Below, piece after piece: positions 33,900 to 42,499 of a DNA stretch of 64,000 bases; the stretch's first letter is position 1; each line of letters starts with the position of its first letter. The notes below the pieces were generated by a model that was not told where the DNA came from, did not search any database, and worked only from the letters and a program-made list of their open reading frames with translations. The stretch comes from Nitrospirota bacterium. GTDB lineage: Bacteria > Nitrospirota > Thermodesulfovibrionia > Thermodesulfovibrionales > Magnetobacteriaceae. The DNA is taken from the NCBI GenBank assembly GCA_015233895.1, contig JADFXG010000004.1, positions 62,001 through 126,000 of the forward strand. Reading direction: 5' to 3'. The position numbers and the translations under genes were made by a program.

Positions 33900-35705
33900 T
33901 CAGCGTCCTATTTGTCTTTGGTTGTCCTCCGAAAAACCGATACCTGCAGTTTTAGTTTTAAATCCGGCTGTTGAGGTTTTTAGCTCAGTGGCTATATTTG
34001 AAAGGTTGTTTACTTCTTTTTTAACCTCATCCGACATATGCTCTATATCCCTTGCAATTGTCAAAGTCTTTTCGATATTTCCCGTTACCTCTTCAGACAC
34101 TGCCGATTGTTCATCAACTGCCGTGGCTATCTGTGTTATCTGATCTCTGACAAGCACAACTGAATCTACAATGGACGTTAAGGATTCACCTACATTTTTT
34201 ATAAACTCTGTGGCTTTAGATACCTCTGTGCTGGCCTCCTCCATTGATCTGGCCGTGTGACCTGACTCAGTCTGAACGGCATTTATTTTACTTGAAATCT
34301 CTGTGGTCGCTTTTATTGTTCTTTCGGCAAGCTTTCTGACCTCATCGGCAACAACAGCAAATCCCCTCCCATGCTCCCCGGCACGTGCGGCCTCAATTGC
34401 TGCATTAAGCGCCAGAAGATTCGTTTGATCAGCTATCTCATAAATCACAGTAACTATCTCGCCTATTTCCGATACTCTGTTATTAAGGCGTTCTACCATA
34501 GTTGCCAATTCTGTTGTAGATAAATAAACCTGATTAACTGTTTCTACGGCGCCATCAGCCACCTGCTTTCCTGTGTGTGCCGTCTGCATTGCCTGAGCAG
34601 AGGTCTCTGAGGCAACCGCAGCATTTCTGGCAATATCGGTAATAGTTTGGCTCATCTCCTCGGCCGCTGTGGCTATTTGTGCTGCCTGATCGGACTGATT
34701 TTGAGCTCCATGCGATGTCTTTTCAGCGCTTGTTCTTAGTATTTCCACAGAGGCCACAACATTTCCTGATGAGGATAGTATTTTCCCTATCATAGCGTTA
34801 AAGGCACTGACCATTTTATTTAAACTCACCGCTAATATTCCAATATCATCCTGCCCATGGGGTTTTGCAGATACGGTCAAATCCCCCTCCGCCACCAACG
34901 CCAAAAGCCTGCTTATGTCCCTTACCGGTGTTATTGCAAGTTTTTTAATCAAAATAAAAATTAGAAATATTACGATTGTAGTTAACACCGTACCTATAAC
35001 AAGTGTACGTACTATGGCATTTGATACTTCTTGCTGTATAGGCTTTAAATCGGCGATAATTTCAAATGCGCCTCTTTGATCGCCAACTTTCCAACCCTCC
35101 ATCTTAATTCCTAAAGGGTCATTGCCACCCCCTGCAGGGTAATCACTTATTGTTCCATGGCAAAGCATACAGTCTTGCTTCATCACAATTGCCCTTATGT
35201 ATCTGAGCGCATTTGAATCCTTATCAATTATCCAATAGTCATCTGCTTTAGCGCTTTCCATCTTCTGAAGCATATCCCGTTCTAGGGGTGTTGCCTCGTT
35301 TTTCTTATTTCTTGCCTGAATTCTTATCACTCTGACCGTGTAGTTTGCATCGGCCGCTTTTGCCTCAGCAACAGTCCAGGCAGCCACAACAGGGATTGTA
35401 TAGTAATATGCCGTAGTTCTGGCCTTCTCAAGTATTTCATCCTGAGACTTGGCTCCTCCCATTTTTTCTTTCAAATCTGCAAGCATTTTAGTGTCGTCAA
35501 AAGCCCCTTTTGCACGCAACTCTGCTACAAAATTTCTGGCACTTTCCGCCTCGACCGTGATTGCCTTTGCTTTGGAAATCAAAGCCTCCATAGCATTCTT
35601 CTCTATAATATTCTTTGTAAATAGAAAGTTAACGGTGTAACTTATTATGAAACTCAATACAACCACTATGATTATCTTTGTGCCAAAATTCATTCTGTCA
35701 AACAT
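33900..35705 (-). CDS. chemoreceptor with periplasmic heme c-type sensor domain
   Basis: This is a methyl-accepting chemotaxis protein of 601 residues. A transmembrane helix lies at about 10-29 and a second at 231-254, enclosing a periplasmic domain of about 200 residues. That domain contains a c-type heme motif, Cys179-Met-Leu-Cys182-His183, and resembles the DUF3365/Tll0287-like heme sensor family. A HAMP linker and a long signalling coiled coil follow, with the conserved tip [20 protein letters not shown]. The receptor could sense redox state, oxygen or NO through heme; that is inference. It is followed by the Rpn copy and cheV. Confidence 0.92.
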   Translation of the reverse strand: MFDRMNFGTKIIIVVVLSFIISYTVNFLFTKNIIEKNAMEALISKAKAITVEAESARNFVAELRAKGAFDDTKMLADLKEKMGGAKSQDEILEKARTTAYYYTIPVVAAWTVAEAKAADANYTVRVIRIQARNKKNEATPLERDMLQKMESAKADDYWIIDKDSNALRYIRAIVMKQDCMLCHGTISDYPAGGGNDPLGIKMEGWKVGDQRGAFEIIADLKPIQQEVSNAIVRTLVIGTVLTTIVIFLIFILIKKLAITPVRDISRLLALVAEGDLTVSAKPHGQDDIGILAVSLNKMVSAFNAMIGKILSSSGNVVASVEILRTSAEKTSHGAQNQSDQAAQIATAAEEMSQTITDIARNAAVASETSAQAMQTAHTGKQVADGAVETVNQVYLSTTELATMVERLNNRVSEIGEIVTVIYEIADQTNLLALNAAIEAARAGEHGRGFAVVADEVRKLAERTIKATTEISSKINAVQTESGHTARSMEEASTEVSKATEFIKNVGESLTSIVDSVVLVRDQITQIATAVDEQSAVSEEVTGNIEKTLTIARDIEHMSDEVKKEVNNLSNIATELKTSTAGFKTKTAGIGFSEDNQRQIGR

Positions 35706-36074
35706 GCACCCTCCACGTATTTTTTATATCAGTCCGGAACTATCTCTTAAGTATAACCATCCAGCCTTTATCATAATTTAAAACTATATCTCTGTCCATA
35801 ATACTATTCTCTATATCGGTTTATTTATAAATTTCTTATGTTTGCAGTATGGAATTGCCATAAATCATTTCCACCACGCTAACAAGTTTGGGAATATCCA
35901 GTATTAATGCAACTGTGCCACACATCGTTCAGAAAGTCCTGGCCTCACTGATTACGAGTGTGGTTTACTAAATACTCCCATTTCTATGTCCATCTGTTAC
36001 TTCATAATACTTGATAACCGAATCATAACCTAAAATCTACTTATTATACAAGCTTGAAAAAAGGACACCTTATT
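35706..36074. other. intergenic stretch with a CheA-like remnant
   Basis: About 370 bases between the CHAT-protease gene and the heme chemoreceptor. The one recognisable piece is a 29-codon fragment of a CheA-like C-terminus at 35836-35925 (listed separately). The remaining AT-rich sequence presumably holds the receptor promoter, but no convincing -35/-10 pair was found. Confidence 0.5.
35836..35925 (-). pseudogene. remnant of a CheA-like C-terminus
   Basis: On the minus strand this short frame reads MCGTVALILDIPKLVSVVEM and ends a few residues later at TAA. Gly-Thr-Val-Ala-Leu-Ile-Leu-Asp-Ile is the typical last strand of the CheW-like regulatory domain of CheA kinases. An in-frame TGA sits two codons before the ATG, so it is not part of a longer gene. 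With cheV and a receptor alongside, it is probably the fossil end of a lost cheA. Confidence 0.5.
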
Positions 36075-39000
36075 TCAAAAAGTCCCAATAAAAGAAAATG
36101 TTCCCCAAATTGATATTTTCTCATAATGCTGATTTTTAAGTGTTCTTATTGATTCAGTAAAAACTTCAATCATGGGAGATTTTTTCTCTGTAAAAAGATT
36201 TTTGTAAAATACTTCTGAAAACCTGATGCAAGCTTCATTGTGTGCAAGCCAAAGCGTTGAAATCACGTTATTTGCACCGGATTGGACAAAGGCTGCTGTG
36301 AGGTTTATGTTTTCATCGGCAATTGAGGTATGTAGCATTCCGGATTCGCAGGCAGATAAGAAAACCAGTTTGCATGCCGGAAGGGAAAACCTGGTAAACA
36401 CCTCTCCGGCATAAAGCTTACCCTTGAAGGTATATCTGTCTAATTCATGTTTAATATCTTCTGATACACGCAATTTCTTTGCTAAATTGCACTCTATGTC
36501 AATGTAAATGTTTGAGTTTTCATTGTTTGACAAGGCGCGTAAATCCTCGGCTATGTCAGGATTAAGCGTAAGAATTTCATTAAACTTAGTTTCAGGCATT
36601 ATGGTTTCTTTACTTAAAACCAAATAAGATGCCACTGGTGTTTCAACATCAAATAAGCCGTGGCATGTGAAATGTAAGTACGTTGAATTGGAAACATGGG
36701 CTACGATATTTTCTACTATCCTTTCATCTTTCTTAAGTAAAGCAATTTTGTGCACATTATCCGGAATAACTTGAAGTATCGATTCAACCTCTTGATTTTT
36801 TTCGTCCATCAAAGAATCAATGCCAACAAAGGTTTCATGTTCTGCATAATCTCGTTGCTTTTCTCTAATGGCTGTTGAAACATAAAGGGAAAGGCTCGGG
36901 AAATAGGCTATGTTATATTTGTCTATAAGATATTCACTCTTTTCAACATCGTTAGTCCTCAAGCAGTGAAGAGGGAAAATATTTAGTAAGTTATGCGGTA
37001 TAAATACTATGTTTTCAATATTTTCGACAAGAGCATCCAAAACGGTATTGAATTCAAGCTCTTCCTTGAGCATGGCCAGCAATTCTTCTATGTGTTTGTT
37101 AAGATTATTGTCTAATTCTTCTATGTCCTTCTCACGGTTAGGCTGAGATCCCAATTTCTCTTGTTCCTCTTTAAATTCTTTGAAGTTTTCATTCCAACTG
37201 TCAAATATTTTCTTTATTCTTAAATAAGAATATTTGGGGTCATTTTCTATATTTGTGACGCCCTTAAGCCTTTTGGTATATAGGTTTAGATTGCCCATTT
37301 TTACCTCTTCAGCTTCAAGGTTCAGTCTTGCTTTGCTGATTATAAAAATATAGCAATGTGCAAATTCTGTAATCATAAACTCTATTATCACTGTGTTTTC
37401 ATCGAATGTATAATGTAATTTGTCCAGTAAATTTTTTACATAATCTTTTGGTTCTGCAATTTCAATGTTTTTATTGTACTTCTCGCTCAAATTTATAAAC
37501 CTCTGGTAGAGCTTTATAAACTCAATGTCTTCATACTCTTCTGTGTTGTCAAGATTTCTATAATCACCACTTAATTTAATTAATTCGTTATTAGCATAAA
37601 AATCCTCTGAGAGTCCGTCTAATTTTAAAAGGGTTCTTGTTTTTGCTTGCTCCAGGCAATTTAAAGCACTCCAGAGCTGTCCCTGCTCAACCAATATTTC
37701 AATGTATAAATGAAACACATAAGCATAACCCTCAAACAGAGTGGAACTGTCCAAACACCAGTCAAAAACCTCTGTGGCCTCTCTCATGCTTTTAAAAATA
37801 GTCTCAATTGCTTCTGAAACGTTTTCTCCGGCTTTTTCAAGATAGTTTCTTTTTTTAATAGAGTCAATTCCTTCAGACATGTATATTAGATACAGATAAT
37901 AATTGGCAATATCACTATAATTCCTAATCAATCTGGATTTAACATTCCCCTCTTTGGCGACCTTTATTGATTCCATATAATATTTTAGGGATAAACTGTA
38001 ATTTCTAAGCCCTGGTGCTGCAGCCAGATATATTGCTCCTAACTTGTTAAGGTAATATGCCTCACCATAATAACTTTTATTCTTTTTATGTATTTCCTTC
38101 TGATATTCTAAATTATTAACAACTTCATTGAAGATTTCAACTTTAGAAATTTTTTTGTCTTGCATGAAATTTTTTCCACTAATTTTTTCTAGTTTTTTGC
38201 CTAAAAGCAGGTTATCGTTTTCGTCAAGTTTTTCGCCCAATAATGAGCAATAAGATCCAATTTTGGAAAATGTAACTTGCATGTTACGCCCCTTTTTCTT
38301 TAAATACTTTCTAATTTTAGATAATTTTAGCAACATAGCTATTTCATCGAAGCATTTAAAAGCCTCTTCTTTATTTCCAAAATGACAATAAACTGTAAAT
38401 AGATCCACAAGAATCTCGAAATAGATGCCATTTCCCAAATTTTTGTTGCTTTTTTGGATTGTGATCATTTTTTCGCAATAATACTTATAAATTCTATGCT
38501 GCCCAAGATTGGTTAATAAAACTCCGTAGTTTATAAAAACATAGACCAACAATGGATTCATATTTTTAAACATATAATTTTCGTCTTCAAATTTAAGGAG
38601 TTTATCGTAAAAAACCATTGCCAAACCATATCTTTCAATGTCGGTAAACCCCTTTGAAAGAATAAAAAATAAATTATTTAACTCGCTTTCATCTAAAAAA
38701 TTTTCAATAAGCAACAGCTGCTGTATATCTTTTATTACAGGTATTACCGATTTAACAGGCTTGTTAAAAATCAAAGAATCAACCACAACTATGTAACATA
38801 GAGCAGCAACTCTGACAAGTTGTTTTTCAGAATGAGTTAATTCGTTTTTTTCAATTACTCTGATGGTATTGTTTACTTCATAGTCAATATTCATTAAGGG
38901 TTTCTGAAAATATAGTCTCGCCAATTGCGAAAGACCGCTTATAATAATTCTCAATTTGGTTTTGTTAAAAGTGTCTGTCCTGATTTTTGCGTATTCGTTA

Positions 39001-39383
39001 TAAATTATATTTGCCATACTTTTTATGTCTTCTATATGGCTATAATCTGTAATAGCAGATCTGTTTATCCTGTCCTTAATAAAAGATTTCAGCACAAAAC
39101 TGATAATAAACAAAAGGCCAATAAAAATGAACAAGATATTTTCCCTGAATATTTCAGGTACATAGAAACTATAGCTGTTTTTAGAATAATTATAAATTAA
39201 CAGGATATAATACTTAACAGGATATTTATAATAATCATAAAATCCCACAAATATAATAAGATTTATAACAATACCAGGAAATAACATATCATAAATCTTA
39301 TATTTTATCACCTTATAAGATGTTCTGATAAAAGTAATAACATTAATTAAAAAAATTAAAAAAATTATAAGATCCATTTTCAA
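36075..39383 (-). CDS. membrane-anchored TPR-CHAT protease
   Basis: This is a large protein of 1102 residues. The N-terminus has three hydrophobic helices, at about 4-20, 33-50 and 84-102. A long helical region at about 110-640 fits degenerate tetratricopeptide repeats. A caspase-like CHAT domain fills about 660-1102. The catalytic pair is intact: His908 in LHFTCHGLFD and Cys1012 in FLSACESGM, with TLWLAHNEA after it. CHAT proteases cut partner proteins; TPR-CHAT proteins are known as effectors, for example Craspase with type III-E CRISPR, but no CRISPR array is here. The start is TTG 39383 (GGGGTG 8 bases upstream) or ATG 39377. It is the last gene of a five-gene, AT-rich operon. Confidence 0.88.
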   Translation of the reverse strand: MKMDLIIFLIFLINVITFIRTSYKVIKYKIYDMLFPGIVINLIIFVGFYDYYKYPVKYYILLIYNYSKNSYSFYVPEIFRENILFIFIGLLFIISFVLKSFIKDRINRSAITDYSHIEDIKSMANIIYNEYAKIRTDTFNKTKLRIIISGLSQLARLYFQKPLMNIDYEVNNTIRVIEKNELTHSEKQLVRVAALCYIVVVDSLIFNKPVKSVIPVIKDIQQLLLIENFLDESELNNLFFILSKGFTDIERYGLAMVFYDKLLKFEDENYMFKNMNPLLVYVFINYGVLLTNLGQHRIYKYYCEKMITIQKSNKNLGNGIYFEILVDLFTVYCHFGNKEEAFKCFDEIAMLLKLSKIRKYLKKKGRNMQVTFSKIGSYCSLLGEKLDENDNLLLGKKLEKISGKNFMQDKKISKVEIFNEVVNNLEYQKEIHKKNKSYYGEAYYLNKLGAIYLAAAPGLRNYSLSLKYYMESIKVAKEGNVKSRLIRNYSDIANYYLYLIYMSEGIDSIKKRNYLEKAGENVSEAIETIFKSMREATEVFDWCLDSSTLFEGYAYVFHLYIEILVEQGQLWSALNCLEQAKTRTLLKLDGLSEDFYANNELIKLSGDYRNLDNTEEYEDIEFIKLYQRFINLSEKYNKNIEIAEPKDYVKNLLDKLHYTFDENTVIIEFMITEFAHCYIFIISKARLNLEAEEVKMGNLNLYTKRLKGVTNIENDPKYSYLRIKKIFDSWNENFKEFKEEQEKLGSQPNREKDIEELDNNLNKHIEELLAMLKEELEFNTVLDALVENIENIVFIPHNLLNIFPLHCLRTNDVEKSEYLIDKYNIAYFPSLSLYVSTAIREKQRDYAEHETFVGIDSLMDEKNQEVESILQVIPDNVHKIALLKKDERIVENIVAHVSNSTYLHFTCHGLFDVETPVASYLVLSKETIMPETKFNEILTLNPDIAEDLRALSNNENSNIYIDIECNLAKKLRVSEDIKHELDRYTFKGKLYAGEVFTRFSLPACKLVFLSACESGMLHTSIADENINLTAAFVQSGANNVISTLWLAHNEACIRFSEVFYKNLFTEKKSPMIEVFTESIRTLKNQHYEKISIWGTFSFIGTF

Positions 39384-39417
39384 CTTTGTTTCACCCCATT
39401 ATGTGTAGTAACAGTAA

Positions 39418-39837
39418 TTAATGCTTTAGAATGGTTCTGATAACAGAATTAAGTATTAATTCCCCAAAGACACCATATTGTACAAATAAACCAAACCTGA
39501 CAATGAAGGGGGTATTGGCCTTGATACTCAATTTCTCATAAATAATGGGAATAGTTACTAAAGCTATTACCGAATACACCAAAAAAGCTTGAATTCCAAT
39601 GTCTAAACTCAAAATACCGCTGTTAGAATATACATTTAGTGATTTGCTGAAAATTATGCCTATGACAACTCCCACATACATAAAAACCTGTTCCCACCAT
39701 GTTAAGTCTGTTTTTACATTCTTCTTTGATTTTTTTACATCATCCGGACCGAAACCACGATGCTTAACATCCTCGCTTAAACGAACATACGCCTTTGTAG
39801 TTCTAACATTTAAATCAAAATATTTTAATAAACTCAT
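39418..39837 (-). CDS. small membrane protein of the CHAT operon
   Basis: The protein has 139 residues with no family that I recognise. About 45 mostly charged cytoplasmic-type residues (MSLLKYFDLNVRTTKAYVRL onward) are followed by three hydrophobic helices at about 49-68, 75-98 and 108-132. GGAGGAGG lies 6 bases before the ATG. It is 40 bases after the ankyrin gene and 34 bases before the CHAT gene, so it is part of the operon. Confidence 0.75.
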   Translation of the reverse strand: MSLLKYFDLNVRTTKAYVRLSEDVKHRGFGPDDVKKSKKNVKTDLTWWEQVFMYVGVVIGIIFSKSLNVYSNSGILSLDIGIQAFLVYSVIALVTIPIIYEKLSIKANTPFIVRFGLFVQYGVFGELILNSVIRTILKH

Positions 39838-39877
39838 ATATTTCCTCCTCCGTAATGATTATTTAAAAACTATATTT

Positions 39878-40636
39878 TCACCAGTCTTTCTTAAACGCCG
39901 TTTGTCCTTTTAAGTTTGTTTTATGAGGGTCAGAGCCTGCTTTAATTAAAAAATCAACCATATCGTCATCTCTTGTTGCCACAGCATAGTGCAAAGCGGT
40001 ATTACCATCTTTGTCTGCCAGGTCCGGAATAGCCCCTGAGGCGACAAGCCTCTGCATTATTGGGAAACGTCTGTAAATGGCAGAAAACATCAGGGCGCTT
40101 TGTCCGTATTTATTGCAAATATCAATGGAGGCGCCATTATTTATCAACATCTCTACAATTGCTGTGTAGCCGTATGATACAGCAATCATCAGGCAAGTGT
40201 TGTCGTCTTTGTCATGACCATAATCTACTTCATAGCCATTACTTATTAAATACCTGACAATTTCGACTTTATTTCCGACAATAGCAAAAACCATTGGTGT
40301 TTGCCCCGCAATAGTGGCAGCATGTAATTCAGCATGTGCTTCTGCAAGTTCACGTAGTATTTCTAAATTGCCATTTTTAGCTGCATAGTGCAAAGCACTC
40401 ATTCCTACAAAATTTGTCTTGTTTACATCATTTCCGTTTTGTATGAGCCTTTTTATTTTGGCCAAATTATTCTTTCTGGCATAATAAATGATTTTGGGGT
40501 CCCTGCTCCTTATAGTGCTTAAATATCCAAGAATATTTAAAGTTAGCAAAATAATGCCAAATTTTGTATTCCCTGTATAGATTAGGACAATACAGATGCC
40601 GGAAAAGAGAATAATTGCGATTTCTTCAGAGCGCAT
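39878..40636 (-). CDS. membrane-anchored ankyrin-repeat protein
   Basis: The protein has 252 residues. Two hydrophobic helices at about 6-24 and 26-43 anchor it. The rest is about six ankyrin repeats, for example GMSALHYAAKNGNLEILREL, GQTPMVFAIVGNKVEIVRYL, and GNTALHYAVATRDDDMVDFL. Ankyrin repeats bind other proteins, so this may be the recognition or partner subunit of the CHAT operon. Its start overlaps the end of the upstream membrane gene by 11 bases, which points to coupling. Confidence 0.85.
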   Translation of the reverse strand: MRSEEIAIILFSGICIVLIYTGNTKFGIILLTLNILGYLSTIRSRDPKIIYYARKNNLAKIKRLIQNGNDVNKTNFVGMSALHYAAKNGNLEILRELAEAHAELHAATIAGQTPMVFAIVGNKVEIVRYLISNGYEVDYGHDKDDNTCLMIAVSYGYTAIVEMLINNGASIDICNKYGQSALMFSAIYRRFPIMQRLVASGAIPDLADKDGNTALHYAVATRDDDMVDFLIKAGSDPHKTNLKGQTAFKKDW

Positions 40637-41387
40637 TTTGTTTTTTAAGCTCCTTAAATTTTTTGTCTAATACAAACCAAACTAAATCAGTGTCCACGTG
40701 ATACTTAAAAGCTGTTTTTATCTTAAGTTCTGCATCTTGTAGTTTTTTGTAAACAAAAAAGTTGACCACACCATCCAGACACATAGCAGTTCCCTTTAAT
40801 TTTAGATTCATGGAATTGTTAAAATCATTGGAATTTATTATTTCCAACAGAGGCAATAAATTTATTAGAGCATCGTCACTTTCATTTAAGGATAGTTCAG
40901 AAAGCCTTGCTGTGAGGGTCATGATATATTCTGAGTCTTCTTCAGTAAATGTATTTTCTTCTATTCTTTGAAATCTTCCCCTCAGTACGGTTATAACCTC
41001 ATCGAAAGTGTATTTGTCAGCTTCAGCCTTGAAATTTTTCATGCGTGTGTCTTTATTATAAAAGTTCGTGCCGATAGCTATATTTATTTTAAAAAAGACA
41101 AAAAGCAGTGTGATAATTAAGATAATGTGCAGATTATTGTTAAAATTTATTAATGGGTATGTTTTAATTGTATAATATGCAGTTGTAACAATTAGAGATG
41201 CAGAAAGGGAGTCCAGAACAAGGTTGCTCATAAAAACATTACTAGTTCTTGTTAACACACCAGCAAACTCGTAATAAACGGCGCATACCAGTATAAGTTG
41301 TAAAATAGGCATCCAGTATAATTCCTTTGGAAATAAGGAGGCAACTATATAAATTAAACCTATGAATGTAAAGATTCTACTTGCCAT
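40626..41387 (-). CDS. membrane protein with cytoplasmic helical domain (CHAT operon)
   Basis: The protein has 253 residues and is not recognised. Four hydrophobic helices lie at about 5-20, 25-43, 53-73 and 86-105. The remaining C-terminal half is an acidic, helix-rich cytoplasmic-type domain with FDEVITVLRGRFQRIEENTF and LSELSLNESDDALINLLPLL. It starts 9 bases after the first gene of the operon and overlaps the ankyrin gene. Confidence 0.75.
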   Translation of the reverse strand: MASRIFTFIGLIYIVASLFPKELYWMPILQLILVCAVYYEFAGVLTRTSNVFMSNLVLDSLSASLIVTTAYYTIKTYPLINFNNNLHIILIITLLFVFFKINIAIGTNFYNKDTRMKNFKAEADKYTFDEVITVLRGRFQRIEENTFTEEDSEYIMTLTARLSELSLNESDDALINLLPLLEIINSNDFNNSMNLKLKGTAMCLDGVVNFFVYKKLQDAELKIKTAFKYHVDTDLVWFVLDKKFKELKKQNAL

Positions 41388-41396
41388 AGATTACCA

Positions 41397-41762
41397 TCAA
41401 TTGAAAAAGCTACTAATTGCAACACCAATAATCCACGTATATGCGCAACATGTTATAACCTTTTTCCTCACTGCATCAGCCTCGGCAGTTAATCCTTTCG
41501 GATCATACCAATCTCCTTGTACTCGCCTTATTGTTAGATTCTCCCAAACCGAACCGATACAACCGACAACCGAAACGCTTAAATAAATGTACATCCAGTT
41601 TATAGGTGCAGGAAACTTAAGAAAAACTAACAACACAATCAACACAATCAGCTTAATAGGGTCTAATAGCCCCGTAAGGCCGATTAGTGGTAGAAAAAGG
41701 GCGCCAAAAACCGCTCCGCCAAGAACACTCTCTTTGTAACCTATCTGCGCATATTTACCCAT
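41397..41762 (-). CDS. small membrane protein, first gene of the CHAT operon
   Basis: The protein has 121 residues, no family recognised. Hydrophobic helices lie at about 13-30, 36-50, 54-72 and 100-118. The loop at 75-98 includes IRRVQGDWYDPKGLTAEADA. GGGAG lies 8 bases before the ATG at 41762. A near-consensus promoter lies 73 bases upstream of the start, so it opens the operon that ends with the CHAT protease. Confidence 0.75.
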   Translation of the reverse strand: MGKYAQIGYKESVLGGAVFGALFLPLIGLTGLLDPIKLIVLIVLLVFLKFPAPINWMYIYLSVSVVGCIGSVWENLTIRRVQGDWYDPKGLTAEADAVRKKVITCCAYTWIIGVAISSFFN

Positions 41763-41834
41763 AGATTTTCTCCCAAGTATGGTTTAATAAAAACAGCTTT
41801 ATAGCCTTAAATATGCAAACTAACCCTCTATATT

Positions 41835-41863
41835 AGTATACATATACGCAATAATAGTGTCAA
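41835..41863 (-). promoter_or_regulatory. promoter of the CHAT operon
   Basis: On the minus strand a perfect TTGACA (41858-41863) and TATACT (41835-41840) are separated by exactly 17 bases. Transcription would start near 41828, leaving a leader of about 65 bases before the first gene. This is one of the strongest sigma-70-like sites in the window. Confidence 0.75.
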
Positions 41864-41888
41864 GTAAATTAATTGCATGGGGTACTTT

Positions 41889-41916
41889 GTAAGGGCGAAT
41901 AATTATTCGCCCTTAC
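41889..41916. repeat. perfect 28-bp palindrome between cheW and the CHAT operon
   Basis: The sequence is a perfect palindrome whose arm is GTAAGGGCGAATAA. It lies between the cheW stop and the CHAT-operon promoter and could act as terminator for the cheW operon. A similar GGGCGAAT palindrome is a common dispersed element in many bacterial genomes, so it may instead be a small mobile repeat. Confidence 0.8.
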
Positions 41917-41965
41917 TTTCGACAATACCAACGTGCGTTAGGCGATTGAATGCACCTTGTTAATA

Positions 41966-42484
41966 TTAAGAGTTCACTACCTCAAGTTCAGCCTCTGATG
42001 GCATTTGTCCTTGCTTTTCAGTAACCATTGACAGATCCATTGTGGAAAACACTTTGTCAATATCTAAAATTATAATGAATTCCTCATCCTGTTTACCCAT
42101 TCCCTCGATGTACTCGTTGCTAAGCTGCGTGCCTATTTTAGGAGGCGGCTCTATTGCCGAGTTTTCCAGTTCCATGACCTCCTTAACGCTGTCAACCATA
42201 GCGCCCAGAACTATTTTCTCTCCCTCCATCTCAACCTCTGTTATTACAACACAAGTGTCCACCGCTTTTTTAGTATATGACATCCCAAATTTCTGTTTTA
42301 AATCTATAACTGGGACAACGCTGCCACGCAAGTTAATCACTCCGCGCATAAACTCCGGCGTTCTGGGCATCTTAGTAACAGTGGTAAATTCCAGCACTTC
42401 ACGTATTTTCTCAATGTGAAGGGCAAAAACCTCATCATCCAGTTTAAATGTAAGAAATTGCATAATTGAATTATCTTCTGCCAT
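41966..42484 (-). CDS. cheW: CheW-type coupling protein
   Basis: CheW links chemoreceptors to CheA. The 172 residues form one CheW domain with FMRGVINLRGSVVPVIDLKQ and LGAMVDSVKEVMEL, both typical. The C-terminal tail is a short acidic extension. It follows the chemoreceptor at 42500 by 15 bases, so the two are made together. Confidence 0.94.
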   Translation of the reverse strand: MAEDNSIMQFLTFKLDDEVFALHIEKIREVLEFTTVTKMPRTPEFMRGVINLRGSVVPVIDLKQKFGMSYTKKAVDTCVVITEVEMEGEKIVLGAMVDSVKEVMELENSAIEPPPKIGTQLSNEYIEGMGKQDEEFIIILDIDKVFSTMDLSMVTEKQGQMPSEAELEVVNS

Positions 42485-42499
42485 TTAACACCTCCGCGC

